Below, piece after piece: positions 32,589-40,877 of a stretch of DNA of 52,033 nucleotides. Made by a program: the position numbers and the translations under genes. Below the pieces are notes generated by a model. It ran no database searches. It was not told the origin of the DNA and saw only the letters and a program-made list of their open reading frames with translations. Position 1 is the stretch's first letter. The number at the start of each line of letters is the position of its first letter. Source of the stretch: Bacteroidales bacterium (GTDB lineage: Bacteria > Bacteroidota > Bacteroidia > Bacteroidales > Muribaculaceae); assembly GCA_004553485.1 (NCBI GenBank), contig SFLG01000003.1, forward strand, positions 1 through 52,033. Direction: 5' to 3'.

Positions 32589-33476
32589 ATGAAACTGAGC
32601 AAAAAAGCACTTATAGGATATCCGGCGGGGGTAGTCACCGGAGTGACATACGGCCTTAACCCCCTCTTCGCCATCCCGCTCATGGCCATGGGCGCGGCGC
32701 TGTCGTCGATACTGTTTTTCCGCTATGCCATCGCCGTAACGCTGCTGGGGCTGTACCTCGCCGTCACCGGCCAGAGCTTTCGCGTCACCTGGCGGCAGGG
32801 TCTTGTGCTGCTTGTGTTGGGGCTGCTTTACACCGCCTCCTCCCTCACCCTGTTCTCGGCGTACAAATATGTGCCGTCGGGCCTTGCCACAACCCTCGTC
32901 TTTCTGTCGCCGGTGATAGTGGCGCTTATCATGGCTGCGCTGGGCAAGGTGCCGTCGTGGCCGGTGTGGCTGGCCATCGCGGTGTCGTTTGTGGGAGTGA
33001 TGATAATGACCGGCGTGGGCAGCGACACCGTCTTCAACCCGACGGGCATCGCCCTGGCCATAGCGTCGGCTTTTGTCTACTCGCTCTTCATCATTATCAT
33101 CAACCGCAGCAAGGTCATCGCGGGCATCTCGAACAGCGTCCTCACCTTCTACACCCTCGTCGTGGGCTCGATAGTGTTCATGGCCTGGGGCGTGCGATCG
33201 CACGTGCCTCTCACGGGCGGCCTGGAGGGCTGGAGCGCGTGGCTCAACCTTGTCGGGCTGGCCATTCTGCCTACCATTGTCTCCACGGCCACGCTGGCGG
33301 TGGCGACGCGCAACATCGGTGCCACAAAGGCATCGGTGCTCGGTGTCTTCGAGCCCATAACGGCTATTGTCGTGGGCAGCATGGTCCTTGGCGAGCCCCT
33401 CACCCTGTCGGTGGTAGCCGGCATCACCCTCTCCATCGTCGCCGTCACCTTCATGGTCCTCGCCACCGGTCGCTAA
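32589..33476 (+). CDS. DMT superfamily (EamA) transporter
   Basis: A 295-residue integral membrane protein with about ten hydrophobic helices arranged as two EamA repeats (roughly 5-140 and 150-290), the drug/metabolite transporter fold. Visible features include SAYKYVPSGLATTLVFLSPV at the end of the first repeat. The matching ATRNIGATKASVLGVFEPI follows near the end of the second. Substrates of this family range from amino acids to nucleotides and cannot be predicted here. The gene is monocistronic, ending at a strong bidirectional terminator. Confidence 0.9.
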   Translation: MKLSKKALIGYPAGVVTGVTYGLNPLFAIPLMAMGAALSSILFFRYAIAVTLLGLYLAVTGQSFRVTWRQGLVLLVLGLLYTASSLTLFSAYKYVPSGLATTLVFLSPVIVALIMAALGKVPSWPVWLAIAVSFVGVMIMTGVGSDTVFNPTGIALAIASAFVYSLFIIIINRSKVIAGISNSVLTFYTLVVGSIVFMAWGVRSHVPLTGGLEGWSAWLNLVGLAILPTIVSTATLAVATRNIGATKASVLGVFEPITAIVVGSMVLGEPLTLSVVAGITLSIVAVTFMVLATGR

Positions 33477-33482
33477 CCCGGC

Positions 33483-33509
33483 CACTATAATAGCTATAGC
33501 AGCTATTTT
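33483..33509. repeat. Short 9-bp-period repeat after the EamA gene
   Basis: About three units (cactataat, agctatagc, agctatttt) of the same tagctatta type as the array at 20695, directly after the EamA stop codon. Confidence 0.6.
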
Positions 33510-33535
33510 GCCGGCGGCCGTCAGCCGTCGGCAAA

Positions 33536-33585
33536 AAAAACAGGCCGGCGCCTGCCCGATGATGGGCGGGTGCCGGTCTGTTTTT
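33536..33585. terminator. Bidirectional terminator between EamA and glycogen phosphorylase genes
   Basis: A long stem (33536-33557 with 33564-33585, about 22 pairs including G-U) with a 6-nt loop, beginning with five A and ending with five T. It serves both convergent genes. Confidence 0.9.
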
Positions 33586-33607
33586 GTGCCTTGGGGACGG
33601 GCCGGAA

Positions 33608-36166
33608 TTAGATCCAGCGGGTGAAGGCGAAGTCCTGACGGTGGGGCAGCTCGGGGTTGTTGGGATATACGCGGAAGCCGTAGCGGAATACGCCGGCGTT
33701 GCGCATCTTGGTCTCCAGACGGTAGCTGACGACGTTGCCCTCGTGCTTGACTACCTTGAAGTTGCGGGTGCCCTCAAACTTGTCCTGACCATCTTCGACG
33801 CGGAAGATTACCAGCTCGACGGCGAGGTCGGTGCCCAGGCCGTTGGTGTCGAGCTTAACATCGGCAACGAAGGGGTTGCCGGTGATGGTGGACGACAGGT
33901 CGCCCTCCTGTTTAACCTCGAGCACCTTGATGCCGTTCCAGGCTGCGGCGATTTTCTCCTTCCAGGCAACGATTTCTTTTGCCTTGGCGAAGTTGTTGGC
34001 CGAGAGGCTGTTGGCGCGGGCGGCTTCCTTGTCGTAGAAACGCTCGATATAGTCGTCGATCATGCGCTTCATGGTGAAGTGGGGAGCGATGTGGCCGATC
34101 GAGCGCTTGATGTACTGTACCCACTCGGGCGAGTAGCCCTTGGAGTTCTTGGCGAAGTAGAGGGGCACAATCTCGTTCTCGAGCATCTGGTAGATGGTGG
34201 CGGCGTCGAGCTTGTCCTGCTGGGCCTGGTCGGTGTAGGTGCGCTTGTCGGTGAGGGCCCATCCGGCCTGCTCGTCAAAGCGGTAGCCTTCGTACCACCA
34301 ACCGTCGAGGACGCTGAAGTTGAGCACGCCGTTCATCTCGGCCTTCTCGCCCGATGTGCCGGAGGCCTCGAGAGGACGTGTGGGGGTGTTGAGCCAGATG
34401 TCGACGCCGGTAACGAGGCGCTTGGCGACAATCATGTTGTAGTCCTCCAGGAAGATGATCTTGCCCAGGAACTGGGGCATGCGCGATATTTCGATGATGC
34501 GCTTGATGAGGCCCTGGCCGGCGCCGTCGGCGGGGTGGGCCTTGCCCGAGAAGATGAACTGCACGGGGAACTTCTCGTTGTTGACGATGCGTGCGAGACG
34601 GTCAAGGTCGGTGAAGAGAAGGTGTGCGCGCTTGTAGGTTGCAAAGCGGCGTGCGAAGCCGATGATGAGGGCGTTGGGGTTGATTTTCTCGACGACGTTC
34701 ATCACCTGGCTGGGGTCGCCCTGGTTGGCGAGCCACTTGGCCTTGAAGTCGCGCTTGACAAAGTTGATGAACTTGTTCTTGAGGGTCATGCGCATGTTCC
34801 AGATCTCCTCGTCCGAGACCTTGAAGATGTCGTCCCAGGCCTCGGGGTTGCTCTGGTCGTAGAAGACGTCCTTGCCGAGTTTCTCCTTATAGAAGGCCTT
34901 CCACTCGCTGGCGGCCCAGGTGGGCATGTGCACGCCGTTGGTGACGTAGCCGACGTGGCTCTCTTCCCACGAGTAGCCTTTCCATACACCGGCGAACATC
35001 TTCTTTGACACCTCGCCGTGCAGCCAGCTAACGCCGTTGGCCTCCTGGCAGGTGTTGAGGGCGAATACCGACATCGAGAAGCGCTCGTTGGTGTCGGGGT
35101 TTTCGCGGCCCATGTTCATCAGGTCGTTCCAGCTGATGCCAAGTTTGGCGGGGAACTCGCCCATGTACTTGCCGAAGAGGCTCTCGTCAAAGTAGTCGTG
35201 GCCGGCGGGTACGGGGGTGTGGACGGTATAGAGCGACGACGAGCGCACAATCTCGAGGGCGGTCTGGAAGTCGAGCTTGTCGTTCTGGATATAGTCGACG
35301 AGGCGCTGCAGGTTGAGCAGTGCGGCGTGGCCCTCGTTGCAGTGGTAGAGGCGGTTGTTGATGCCCAGCTTCTTGAGCATGAGCACGCCGCCGATACCCA
35401 ACAGGTACTCCTGTTTGAGGCGGTTCTCCCAGTCGCCGCCGTAGAGGGTGTGGGTGATGACGCGGTCAAACTGGCTGTTCATGTCAAAGTCGGTGTCCAT
35501 CAGATAGAGCTTCATGCGGCCCACGTTGACACGCCAGATATGGCTGTAGATGATGCGGCCGGGATAAGGCACCTCGAGGATCATGGGTTTGCCGTCCTCG
35601 TCCATCACCTGCTCGATGGGGAGCTGGTTGAAGTTCTGGGGCTCGTAGTTGGCAATCTGCTGGCCGTCGACGCTGAGGGTCTGGGTGAAGTAGCCGAAGC
35701 GGTAGAGGAAACCGACGGCGGTCATGTCGACGCGGCTGTCAGATGCCTCCTTGATGTAGTCGCCGGCGAGGACACCCAGGCCGCCCGAGTAGATTTTGAG
35801 GCAGTTGCACAGGCCGTACTCCATCGAGAAGTAGGACACTGAAGGCACATCGGTGCGCATGGGTACCGACATGTACTCCTTGAACTCGTTATATACTGCG
35901 TCGATGCGCGAGAGCAGGTCGGCGTCGCCCAGGATTTCGTCGATGCGCTCGGCGCTGAGGCGCTGGAGCAGCATGACGGGGTTTTCGCCGGTGGCGCGCC
36001 ACAGGTCGGGGTTGAGCTCACGGAAGATGTTCTTGCCGGCGCTGTTCCACACCCACCACAGGTTCTTGGAAAGGACTTCCAGGGGTTTGAGGCGTGCGGG
36101 GAGTTCTGCGCTTACGGTAATGTCGCGCCAGACAGGCGCGTTTGTGTTGGTTACCGGTAATTTCAT
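33608..36166 (-). CDS. glgP: Alpha-glucan (glycogen) phosphorylase, GT35
   Basis: An 852-residue pyridoxal-phosphate enzyme releasing glucose-1-phosphate from glycogen or maltodextrin. It belongs to the shorter bacterial/archaeal alpha-glucan phosphorylase group with a DUF3417-type N-terminus (LKPLEVLSKNLWWVWNSAG). Seen: VSYFSMEYGLCNCLKIYSGG, HCNEGHAAL, IFSGKAHPADGAGQGLIK, and the PLP region EASGTSGEKAEMNG with the Schiff-base Lys. It follows the glycogen synthase gene after 86 nt on the same strand, so synthesis and breakdown are encoded together. Confidence 0.95.
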   Translation of the reverse strand: MKLPVTNTNAPVWRDITVSAELPARLKPLEVLSKNLWWVWNSAGKNIFRELNPDLWRATGENPVMLLQRLSAERIDEILGDADLLSRIDAVYNEFKEYMSVPMRTDVPSVSYFSMEYGLCNCLKIYSGGLGVLAGDYIKEASDSRVDMTAVGFLYRFGYFTQTLSVDGQQIANYEPQNFNQLPIEQVMDEDGKPMILEVPYPGRIIYSHIWRVNVGRMKLYLMDTDFDMNSQFDRVITHTLYGGDWENRLKQEYLLGIGGVLMLKKLGINNRLYHCNEGHAALLNLQRLVDYIQNDKLDFQTALEIVRSSSLYTVHTPVPAGHDYFDESLFGKYMGEFPAKLGISWNDLMNMGRENPDTNERFSMSVFALNTCQEANGVSWLHGEVSKKMFAGVWKGYSWEESHVGYVTNGVHMPTWAASEWKAFYKEKLGKDVFYDQSNPEAWDDIFKVSDEEIWNMRMTLKNKFINFVKRDFKAKWLANQGDPSQVMNVVEKINPNALIIGFARRFATYKRAHLLFTDLDRLARIVNNEKFPVQFIFSGKAHPADGAGQGLIKRIIEISRMPQFLGKIIFLEDYNMIVAKRLVTGVDIWLNTPTRPLEASGTSGEKAEMNGVLNFSVLDGWWYEGYRFDEQAGWALTDKRTYTDQAQQDKLDAATIYQMLENEIVPLYFAKNSKGYSPEWVQYIKRSIGHIAPHFTMKRMIDDYIERFYDKEAARANSLSANNFAKAKEIVAWKEKIAAAWNGIKVLEVKQEGDLSSTITGNPFVADVKLDTNGLGTDLAVELVIFRVEDGQDKFEGTRNFKVVKHEGNVVSYRLETKMRNAGVFRYGFRVYPNNPELPHRQDFAFTRWI

Positions 36167-36252
36167 ATTTTGAATTATTGTGAAAAATTTTTCTGTTATG
36201 TATATCGGTTATATCGTGTGGGCCGGCGCGGCGTCCGGCCTGTCGCAGACGG

Positions 36253-37971
36253 TTATTTGCCGGCCGAGTGCTCGGCGACGGCCTGTACGGTTGCCGTTTC
36301 GGGGCGCATACGGGCAATCGACTTGTCGATGGCGATACGGTAGGCCATGATGTAGTCGACGATGAAGTTTGACCACGAGGCCGCGGCGGCGGTGCGGCGT
36401 GCGGCCTGGCCGATGCTGCTGCGTATAGCGGGCGTCGTGTTGCAGAGGTACCACAGGTTGTCGGCGATGTCGTCGCACACCTCGCCGTAGTTGGAGTCGG
36501 TGCGGTGTATCACCTTAACGCCGCAGGCCTCGAAAGAGTTGTCGTAGTTGTCGAGAATGTAGCGGCCAAATCCCGACAGGAAGGTGGTGACGGTGGGCAC
36601 GCCGAAGGCCACGCTCTCGAGGGGGGTGTAGCCCCACGGCTCGTAGTAGCTGGGGAAGACCGTGGCGTCAAAGCCGGGCAGCATGTCGTAGTACGAGCGG
36701 TTGAAGATGCCGTCGTCGCCGTTGAGGTAGCACGGTACGTAAAAGACGTAGGTGTTGCCGTTTGAGCCGGCGGCACCGAAGCCGAGCTGGCGCATGCGGC
36801 ACATCACGGCGTCTGACTCGGCGTTGTGCAGGTTGTGTGTGACAAATGGATCAGGGAGGGGGAGCGAGGGCGCGGCGTCGCTGAGCATACGCTTCTGCAA
36901 GTCGGCGCGGGGTCCGGCGCTCCATGCGGGTACCATTATAAAGGCAAGCACGGGCACGGCGGGGCGCTTGTCGGCAAAGCGACGTATCGAGTCGAGGAAG
37001 ACGTCAAGGCCTTTGTTGCGGAACTCGAAGCGCCCGCTTGTGGCGGCCATGAAGCACCTGTCGGGGTCGAAGCTGCGGCCCGTCAGGTCGCCGGCAACCT
37101 GGGCCAGCAGGGCGCGAGCCTGGCTGCGGCAGCGGTCGTAGGCGTCGCCCTCGGGGACGAAGTCGGGCTCGAAGCCGTTGGGGGTGACGACGTCGGGGAC
37201 GCGCTCGAGCAGCTGGGCGGCCTCTTCAGCGGTGATGCCGCTGACGGTGGTGAAGGCGTCGGCGACGTGCGCGGCGGCCTTTTCGAGCGAGTGTTTCGAC
37301 TCCATGTTGAGCTCGCGCGCCATCTGGTCGCCGTTATAGCCGCGCAGATAGTCGTACAGCGGCTTGCCGTTGCTGCAGATGCTGCGGCCGATGCAGGTAG
37401 CGTGGGTGGTGAACACCGTGGCGGCATGGGGGAGCAGCAGGCGCGTGGCCAGCAGGCCCATGCCGTCGGTCCACTCGTCAAAGTGGGCGATGACGCTGCC
37501 GGGGGTGGTGTCGAGGCCGCGGAATCTCACCATGTCGGCGATGACAAGCGCGGCGGCGTGGCCAAAGGCGCATCCTTCGTCATAGTCGCCGTAGGCGTGC
37601 AGCGAGTCGACGCCGAAGTTACGCCACATCTCGCCGTAGAACATATTCTTGACGGCGTACATGCCGTCGAATTTCACAAGTATAGCCGTCGGGCGGCCGG
37701 GAACCTCCCAGTACCCTACCCTTACCGATACGCCCTGCGGCAGGATAAGCTGTCGCTTCCAGGGGGCCAGAAGTTTCTGCGACTCGGTAAAGAATGGCGA
37801 CGGGTTGTCGGCGCTCCATACATCGGGGCCGATGAAAATCACCTTGTCGCCGTAGAGACTGCGCAGTGTATTTGCCTTAGTAGATAGTACCGTATATATT
37901 CCTCCGACCTTGTTGCATACTTCCCAACTGGTTTCAAACAACAGGTCGAAATCTTTTTTTTCAGAGCTCAT
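36253..37971 (-). CDS. Glycogen synthase, GT3 family
   Basis: A 572-residue glycosyltransferase resembling the eukaryotic (GT3) rather than the GlgA (GT5) glycogen synthases. GT3 enzymes use UDP-glucose; donor use here is inferred. Seen: FETSWEVCNKVGGIYTVLSTKA at the N-terminus, HFDEWTDGMG, TTHATCIGRSI, VTPNGFEPDF, and the C-terminal PSYYEPWGYTPLESVAFGVP with the catalytic Glu pair. The GT3 type fits the absence of glgC beside it. It has its own consensus promoter and is probably co-transcribed with glgP. Confidence 0.93.
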   Translation of the reverse strand: MSSEKKDFDLLFETSWEVCNKVGGIYTVLSTKANTLRSLYGDKVIFIGPDVWSADNPSPFFTESQKLLAPWKRQLILPQGVSVRVGYWEVPGRPTAILVKFDGMYAVKNMFYGEMWRNFGVDSLHAYGDYDEGCAFGHAAALVIADMVRFRGLDTTPGSVIAHFDEWTDGMGLLATRLLLPHAATVFTTHATCIGRSICSNGKPLYDYLRGYNGDQMARELNMESKHSLEKAAAHVADAFTTVSGITAEEAAQLLERVPDVVTPNGFEPDFVPEGDAYDRCRSQARALLAQVAGDLTGRSFDPDRCFMAATSGRFEFRNKGLDVFLDSIRRFADKRPAVPVLAFIMVPAWSAGPRADLQKRMLSDAAPSLPLPDPFVTHNLHNAESDAVMCRMRQLGFGAAGSNGNTYVFYVPCYLNGDDGIFNRSYYDMLPGFDATVFPSYYEPWGYTPLESVAFGVPTVTTFLSGFGRYILDNYDNSFEACGVKVIHRTDSNYGEVCDDIADNLWYLCNTTPAIRSSIGQAARRTAAAASWSNFIVDYIMAYRIAIDKSIARMRPETATVQAVAEHSAGK

Positions 37972-37998
37972 TTAGTGACTGTATTCAAAAAACAAGTG

Positions 37999-38030
37999 CA
38001 AAATTACCAATAATTTAGGTAAAATCCAAA
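37999..38030 (-). promoter_or_regulatory. Promoter of the glycogen synthase-phosphorylase unit
   Basis: On the minus strand TTTG (complement of 38027-38030), a 20-nt spacer and TAATTTTG (complement of 37999-38006) match the consensus. Transcription should begin near 37993, leaving a leader of about 20 nt. Confidence 0.83.
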
Positions 38031-38071
38031 TTTACAGCATCTATCGCCGTCAGTCGGCAACGTCGGCAACG

Positions 38072-39205
38072 TCATTTGGCAACGTCGGCGGCGGCTGTCC
38101 GGCGCCATACCGACAGCCTGCGGGCGACGTAGCCACGCATACGGCGGGCGGCCACCAGCGCCAGAAGCGGCGCTGCCACGCCCACCACCGAATAGATGGG
38201 CCAAAAGAAGTCGGTATTATTATAATGTATCACCATGTGACAGCCTATCATCTCGTGCGGCAGACCGTAATATGCTATTTTTGCGGCGCTGACAATCTTG
38301 AAGGCGATGATATGCAATATGAAGACGTACAGGGTGTTCTCGCCGATAAACACCAGCAGGTTGCGCAGCCGCCCCTCGCGTGCGTTAATCTTTGATGCCA
38401 GATAATGCACCATCAGCCAGCCCAGGCAGCCGGTAAGAGGCAACGACCACAGGTCGCGGTACATGCCGTGGTTGTTCATGCCGCACAGACGCAGCCAGGC
38501 CGCGCCGCACAGCAGGGCAAAGCAAAGGACGAAAAGCGCCCAGTGCTCGCGTATGCGGCTCTCGAACTGACGGTAAAGCACTCCGACGCCAAAGAAAAAT
38601 ATGCCCCACACCTCGCGCCAGAAGCCGTTGGGGACAGCGCTGACACGTACGCCGGTGCGTATGTGGAAGGCCGTAAAGGCCACCGCAAGCACACATATCA
38701 GCGACACCGCCGCGGCGGGACGCAGACCGGTGCGCGAGTCTATCAGCTTGTACAGCAGCAGGAAAAGCACGCTGGCGAGCAACAACCCGCGGAAAAACCA
38801 GAACGCGCCGGCCATAAACTCGTCGTAGCCGCTCATATTGGTGAAGATGCACACAAGGCGGTACCAGAAGTCGCCCTCGGTGTAGGGATGCGTCACACCG
38901 CCCGTGGCATTGCCGTAGACCTCGTTGAGCAGTCCTATCCTGAACCACAGATTGTGCAGCAACAGAAATATCACCGCCCAGGTGACAAAGGGGACGTACA
39001 GCCCCTTTACCCTGCGCGAGATAAACGTCCACGGGTCGCTCAGATATTTGCGCGAGAAAAAATAGCCGGCTGCGATGAAAAACAGCGGCATGTGAAATGT
39101 GTAAATGAAATTGGTGATAAACCAGGGTGCCTCGGCATGTCCCACTACCATGAGAATGATTCCGATGCCCTTCACAATAGAAATTGTGTAATTGCGTGTA
39201 GCCAT
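38072..39205 (-). CDS. Acyltransferase family 3 membrane protein
   Basis: A 377-residue integral membrane O-acyltransferase (OafA/WecH-like fold), likely adding acetyl or succinyl groups to a surface glycan. It begins MATRNYTISIVKGIGIILMVVGHAEAP, with the conserved catalytic His in the first helix. It continues with FHMPLFFIAAGYFFSRKY and about ten membrane helices. The frame is open to 39331, but a perfect promoter with its -7 box at 39214-39221 places transcription start at about the ATG 39205. The message is therefore close to leaderless and the longer start is ruled out. The glycan target is unknown. Confidence 0.9.
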   Translation of the reverse strand: MATRNYTISIVKGIGIILMVVGHAEAPWFITNFIYTFHMPLFFIAAGYFFSRKYLSDPWTFISRRVKGLYVPFVTWAVIFLLLHNLWFRIGLLNEVYGNATGGVTHPYTEGDFWYRLVCIFTNMSGYDEFMAGAFWFFRGLLLASVLFLLLYKLIDSRTGLRPAAAVSLICVLAVAFTAFHIRTGVRVSAVPNGFWREVWGIFFFGVGVLYRQFESRIREHWALFVLCFALLCGAAWLRLCGMNNHGMYRDLWSLPLTGCLGWLMVHYLASKINAREGRLRNLLVFIGENTLYVFILHIIAFKIVSAAKIAYYGLPHEMIGCHMVIHYNNTDFFWPIYSVVGVAAPLLALVAARRMRGYVARRLSVWRRTAAADVAK

Positions 39206-39213
39206 AATCCCTG

Positions 39214-39244
39214 CAAAGTTACCACATTTCGCCCTAACCGCAAA
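39214..39244 (-). promoter_or_regulatory. Promoter of the acyltransferase gene, next to its start codon
   Basis: On the minus strand TTTG (complement of 39241-39244), a 19-nt spacer and TAACTTTG (complement of 39214-39221) match the consensus. The ATG at 39205 is only 8 nt past the -7 box. The -33 box touches the base of the hairpin at 39244-39282. Confidence 0.85.
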
Positions 39245-39282
39245 ACGGCAGTGCCCGCCCGTGAGGCGGCAGCACTGCCGTT
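39244..39282 (-). terminator. Hairpin upstream of the acyltransferase promoter
   Basis: An 11-bp perfect outer stem (aacggcagtgc 39244-39254 with 39272-39282) encloses a second perfect 5-bp stem (ccgcc/ggcgg). On the minus strand it ends in TTTTG, which doubles as the -33 box of the next gene. It probably terminates messages coming from the FadL-type gene 200 nt upstream. Confidence 0.7.
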
Positions 39283-39393
39283 CGGCATTTTGCACACAGC
39301 ATCCAAAATCATCAGGAAACCATCGCGGCATAAAGTGCCCTATCGGGTTGCCACAACATTTCAGAGCTGTATTATAGCAACTATTTTACGCGT

Positions 39394-39474
39394 ATGCACA
39401 TTTTCGGGGCGACTTCTTCGACGTTCATACACATTTTCCCGCCGACTTTTGCCGCAATGTTGCACACTTTCCGG
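39394..39474. repeat. 33-bp-period repeat between FadL-type and acyltransferase genes
   Basis: Two and a half imperfect copies, with starts at 39394 (atgcacattttc), 39427 (atacacattttc) and 39460 (ttgcacactttc), exactly 33 bp apart. It follows the 3' end of the FadL-type gene. The period is divisible by three, but no real protein is encoded. Confidence 0.75.
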
Positions 39475-39484
39475 TTCAGAATTG

Positions 39485-40804
39485 TCAGATGTGGAGGGTG
39501 AGGCCGATGGAGGGGGCCCAGGCGTTGACTTGGAAGACGCCGGTGAAGGTGGTGGGCCGGCCTAACAGGAGGTCGGGGTAGGTGCACGAGCCGGTGGTCT
39601 TGATGCCGTGGACGTAGAGGACGGAGGCGTCGATGCTGAGCTGGGGAACGGGGAAGAAGGAGAGGCCTACCGAGGGCTCAATTTTGGTGGCGCCGGGGGT
39701 CTCGGGGTTGTAATACTGTTTGTTGACAGGGGTCTGGTCGATCATCAGGCCGGCACGTACACAGAAGCGTTTGGTGACGTCGTACTGGGCGCCCAACTTG
39801 ACGGTCCACGAGTTTTTGTAGTTCTTGGTGATGTTCTGGTTGTAGGCCTGTACCTGCTCGCTGAGGAACTCGATGTCGAGCTGCTGGTAGGCGTGCCAGC
39901 CGGTGAGCTGGGCGTCGGCGGCGATGACAAGGTTGCGTATGGGCTTGTAGGATACGCCGAAGTTGAGCACCCAGGGTGCCGGCATGGAGGCGCGGAAGTT
40001 GGCCTGGTGGAGCATGTTGAGGCGCTGCTCGAGGATTGTGCGTGCAACGTCGTTGGCGTAGGTGACGGTGGCCTCGCCCGAGCGTACCTTCATTGTCTGC
40101 TGCGAACGCCAGCTTGCGCCGACGCTCCACTTCTCGTTGATGTCCCACAGGGCGCCGATGTTGGCACCGACGGCCACGTCGGCGTTACCCTTGAGGCCGA
40201 CCGAGGCGGGGGTGGTGTCGCCGAAACGGTAGGGATTGCCAAGGGCGTGCAGCATCATGTCCAGCGACGAGCCGCTGACGAGGCCCTTGCTCATGTCTAC
40301 GTTGCCCCAGGTGACCATCACGCCGGCGCCGACGCTGAAATTGGGCAGGATTTTCCACGAGAAGGTGGGCTGCACGGTGAAGATCTGCAGCTTGACGCGC
40401 TGGTTGAGCTCGGCGCCGGGCCAGTTGTCGCTCCAGTCGATTTTGGAGCCGTAAGGGGTGTAAAACGAGATGCCGGCGGCAAAGTTGTCATACACCTTCA
40501 TGCCGAAGTGGGCCGCGATGGGCGTGGCGCATGTCGTCATATTGTCGTACTTGGTGCCGTCGGGCATCTTTGCCGTGACGTTGGGCTTGATCATCGTGTA
40601 CGAGGCGTTGAAATCGATATTTTTCTCGAGGAAGCTCAGGGCGCCGGGGTTAAAGAACATCGACTCGGAGCCTAATTTGAGGGCTACGCCTGTATGTCCC
40701 ATGCCTGTCTGGCGGGCACTGAGGCTGTTTACCTGATATCCCTCGGCAAAGGCCGGAGCTGTCATGGCGATCGCTGCCGCCAGAATTGTCAGTTTTTTCT
40801 TCAT
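39485..40804 (-). CDS. FadL/TodX/OmpP1 family outer-membrane transport protein
   Basis: A 439-residue outer-membrane beta-barrel of the FadL family, which lets hydrophobic molecules such as long-chain fatty acids cross the outer membrane. The signal peptide is MKKKLTILAAAIAMTAPAFA. The mature N-terminus EGYQVNSLSARQTGMGHTGVAL is the family's plug region (NP[GA]ALSF follows as NPGALSFLEKN). Alternating barrel strands run to an amphipathic end. The gene lies 73 nt after priA on the same strand. Its presence near the etf/acyl-CoA dehydrogenase genes is compatible with fatty-acid use but not proof. Confidence 0.92.
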   Translation of the reverse strand: MKKKLTILAAAIAMTAPAFAEGYQVNSLSARQTGMGHTGVALKLGSESMFFNPGALSFLEKNIDFNASYTMIKPNVTAKMPDGTKYDNMTTCATPIAAHFGMKVYDNFAAGISFYTPYGSKIDWSDNWPGAELNQRVKLQIFTVQPTFSWKILPNFSVGAGVMVTWGNVDMSKGLVSGSSLDMMLHALGNPYRFGDTTPASVGLKGNADVAVGANIGALWDINEKWSVGASWRSQQTMKVRSGEATVTYANDVARTILEQRLNMLHQANFRASMPAPWVLNFGVSYKPIRNLVIAADAQLTGWHAYQQLDIEFLSEQVQAYNQNITKNYKNSWTVKLGAQYDVTKRFCVRAGLMIDQTPVNKQYYNPETPGATKIEPSVGLSFFPVPQLSIDASVLYVHGIKTTGSCTYPDLLLGRPTTFTGVFQVNAWAPSIGLTLHI

Positions 40805-40877
40805 GCTTTTTTTGCTTTAGAAATAGTGTTAATTGGTTTTTATATCGTCATGAGATGTTTATACGGAGATATATGGA

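Noticed and set aside
32043..32592. Two short plus-strand open frames in the structured element
   Set aside because: They span the inverted repeats and show no known motif; the nested dyads explain the sequence better.
39206..39331. Extended N-terminus of the acyltransferase (start at 39331)
   Set aside because: The extra 42 residues are Cys/Arg-rich, cross a hairpin and a promoter, and are unlike the family; ATG 39205 fits the promoter position.
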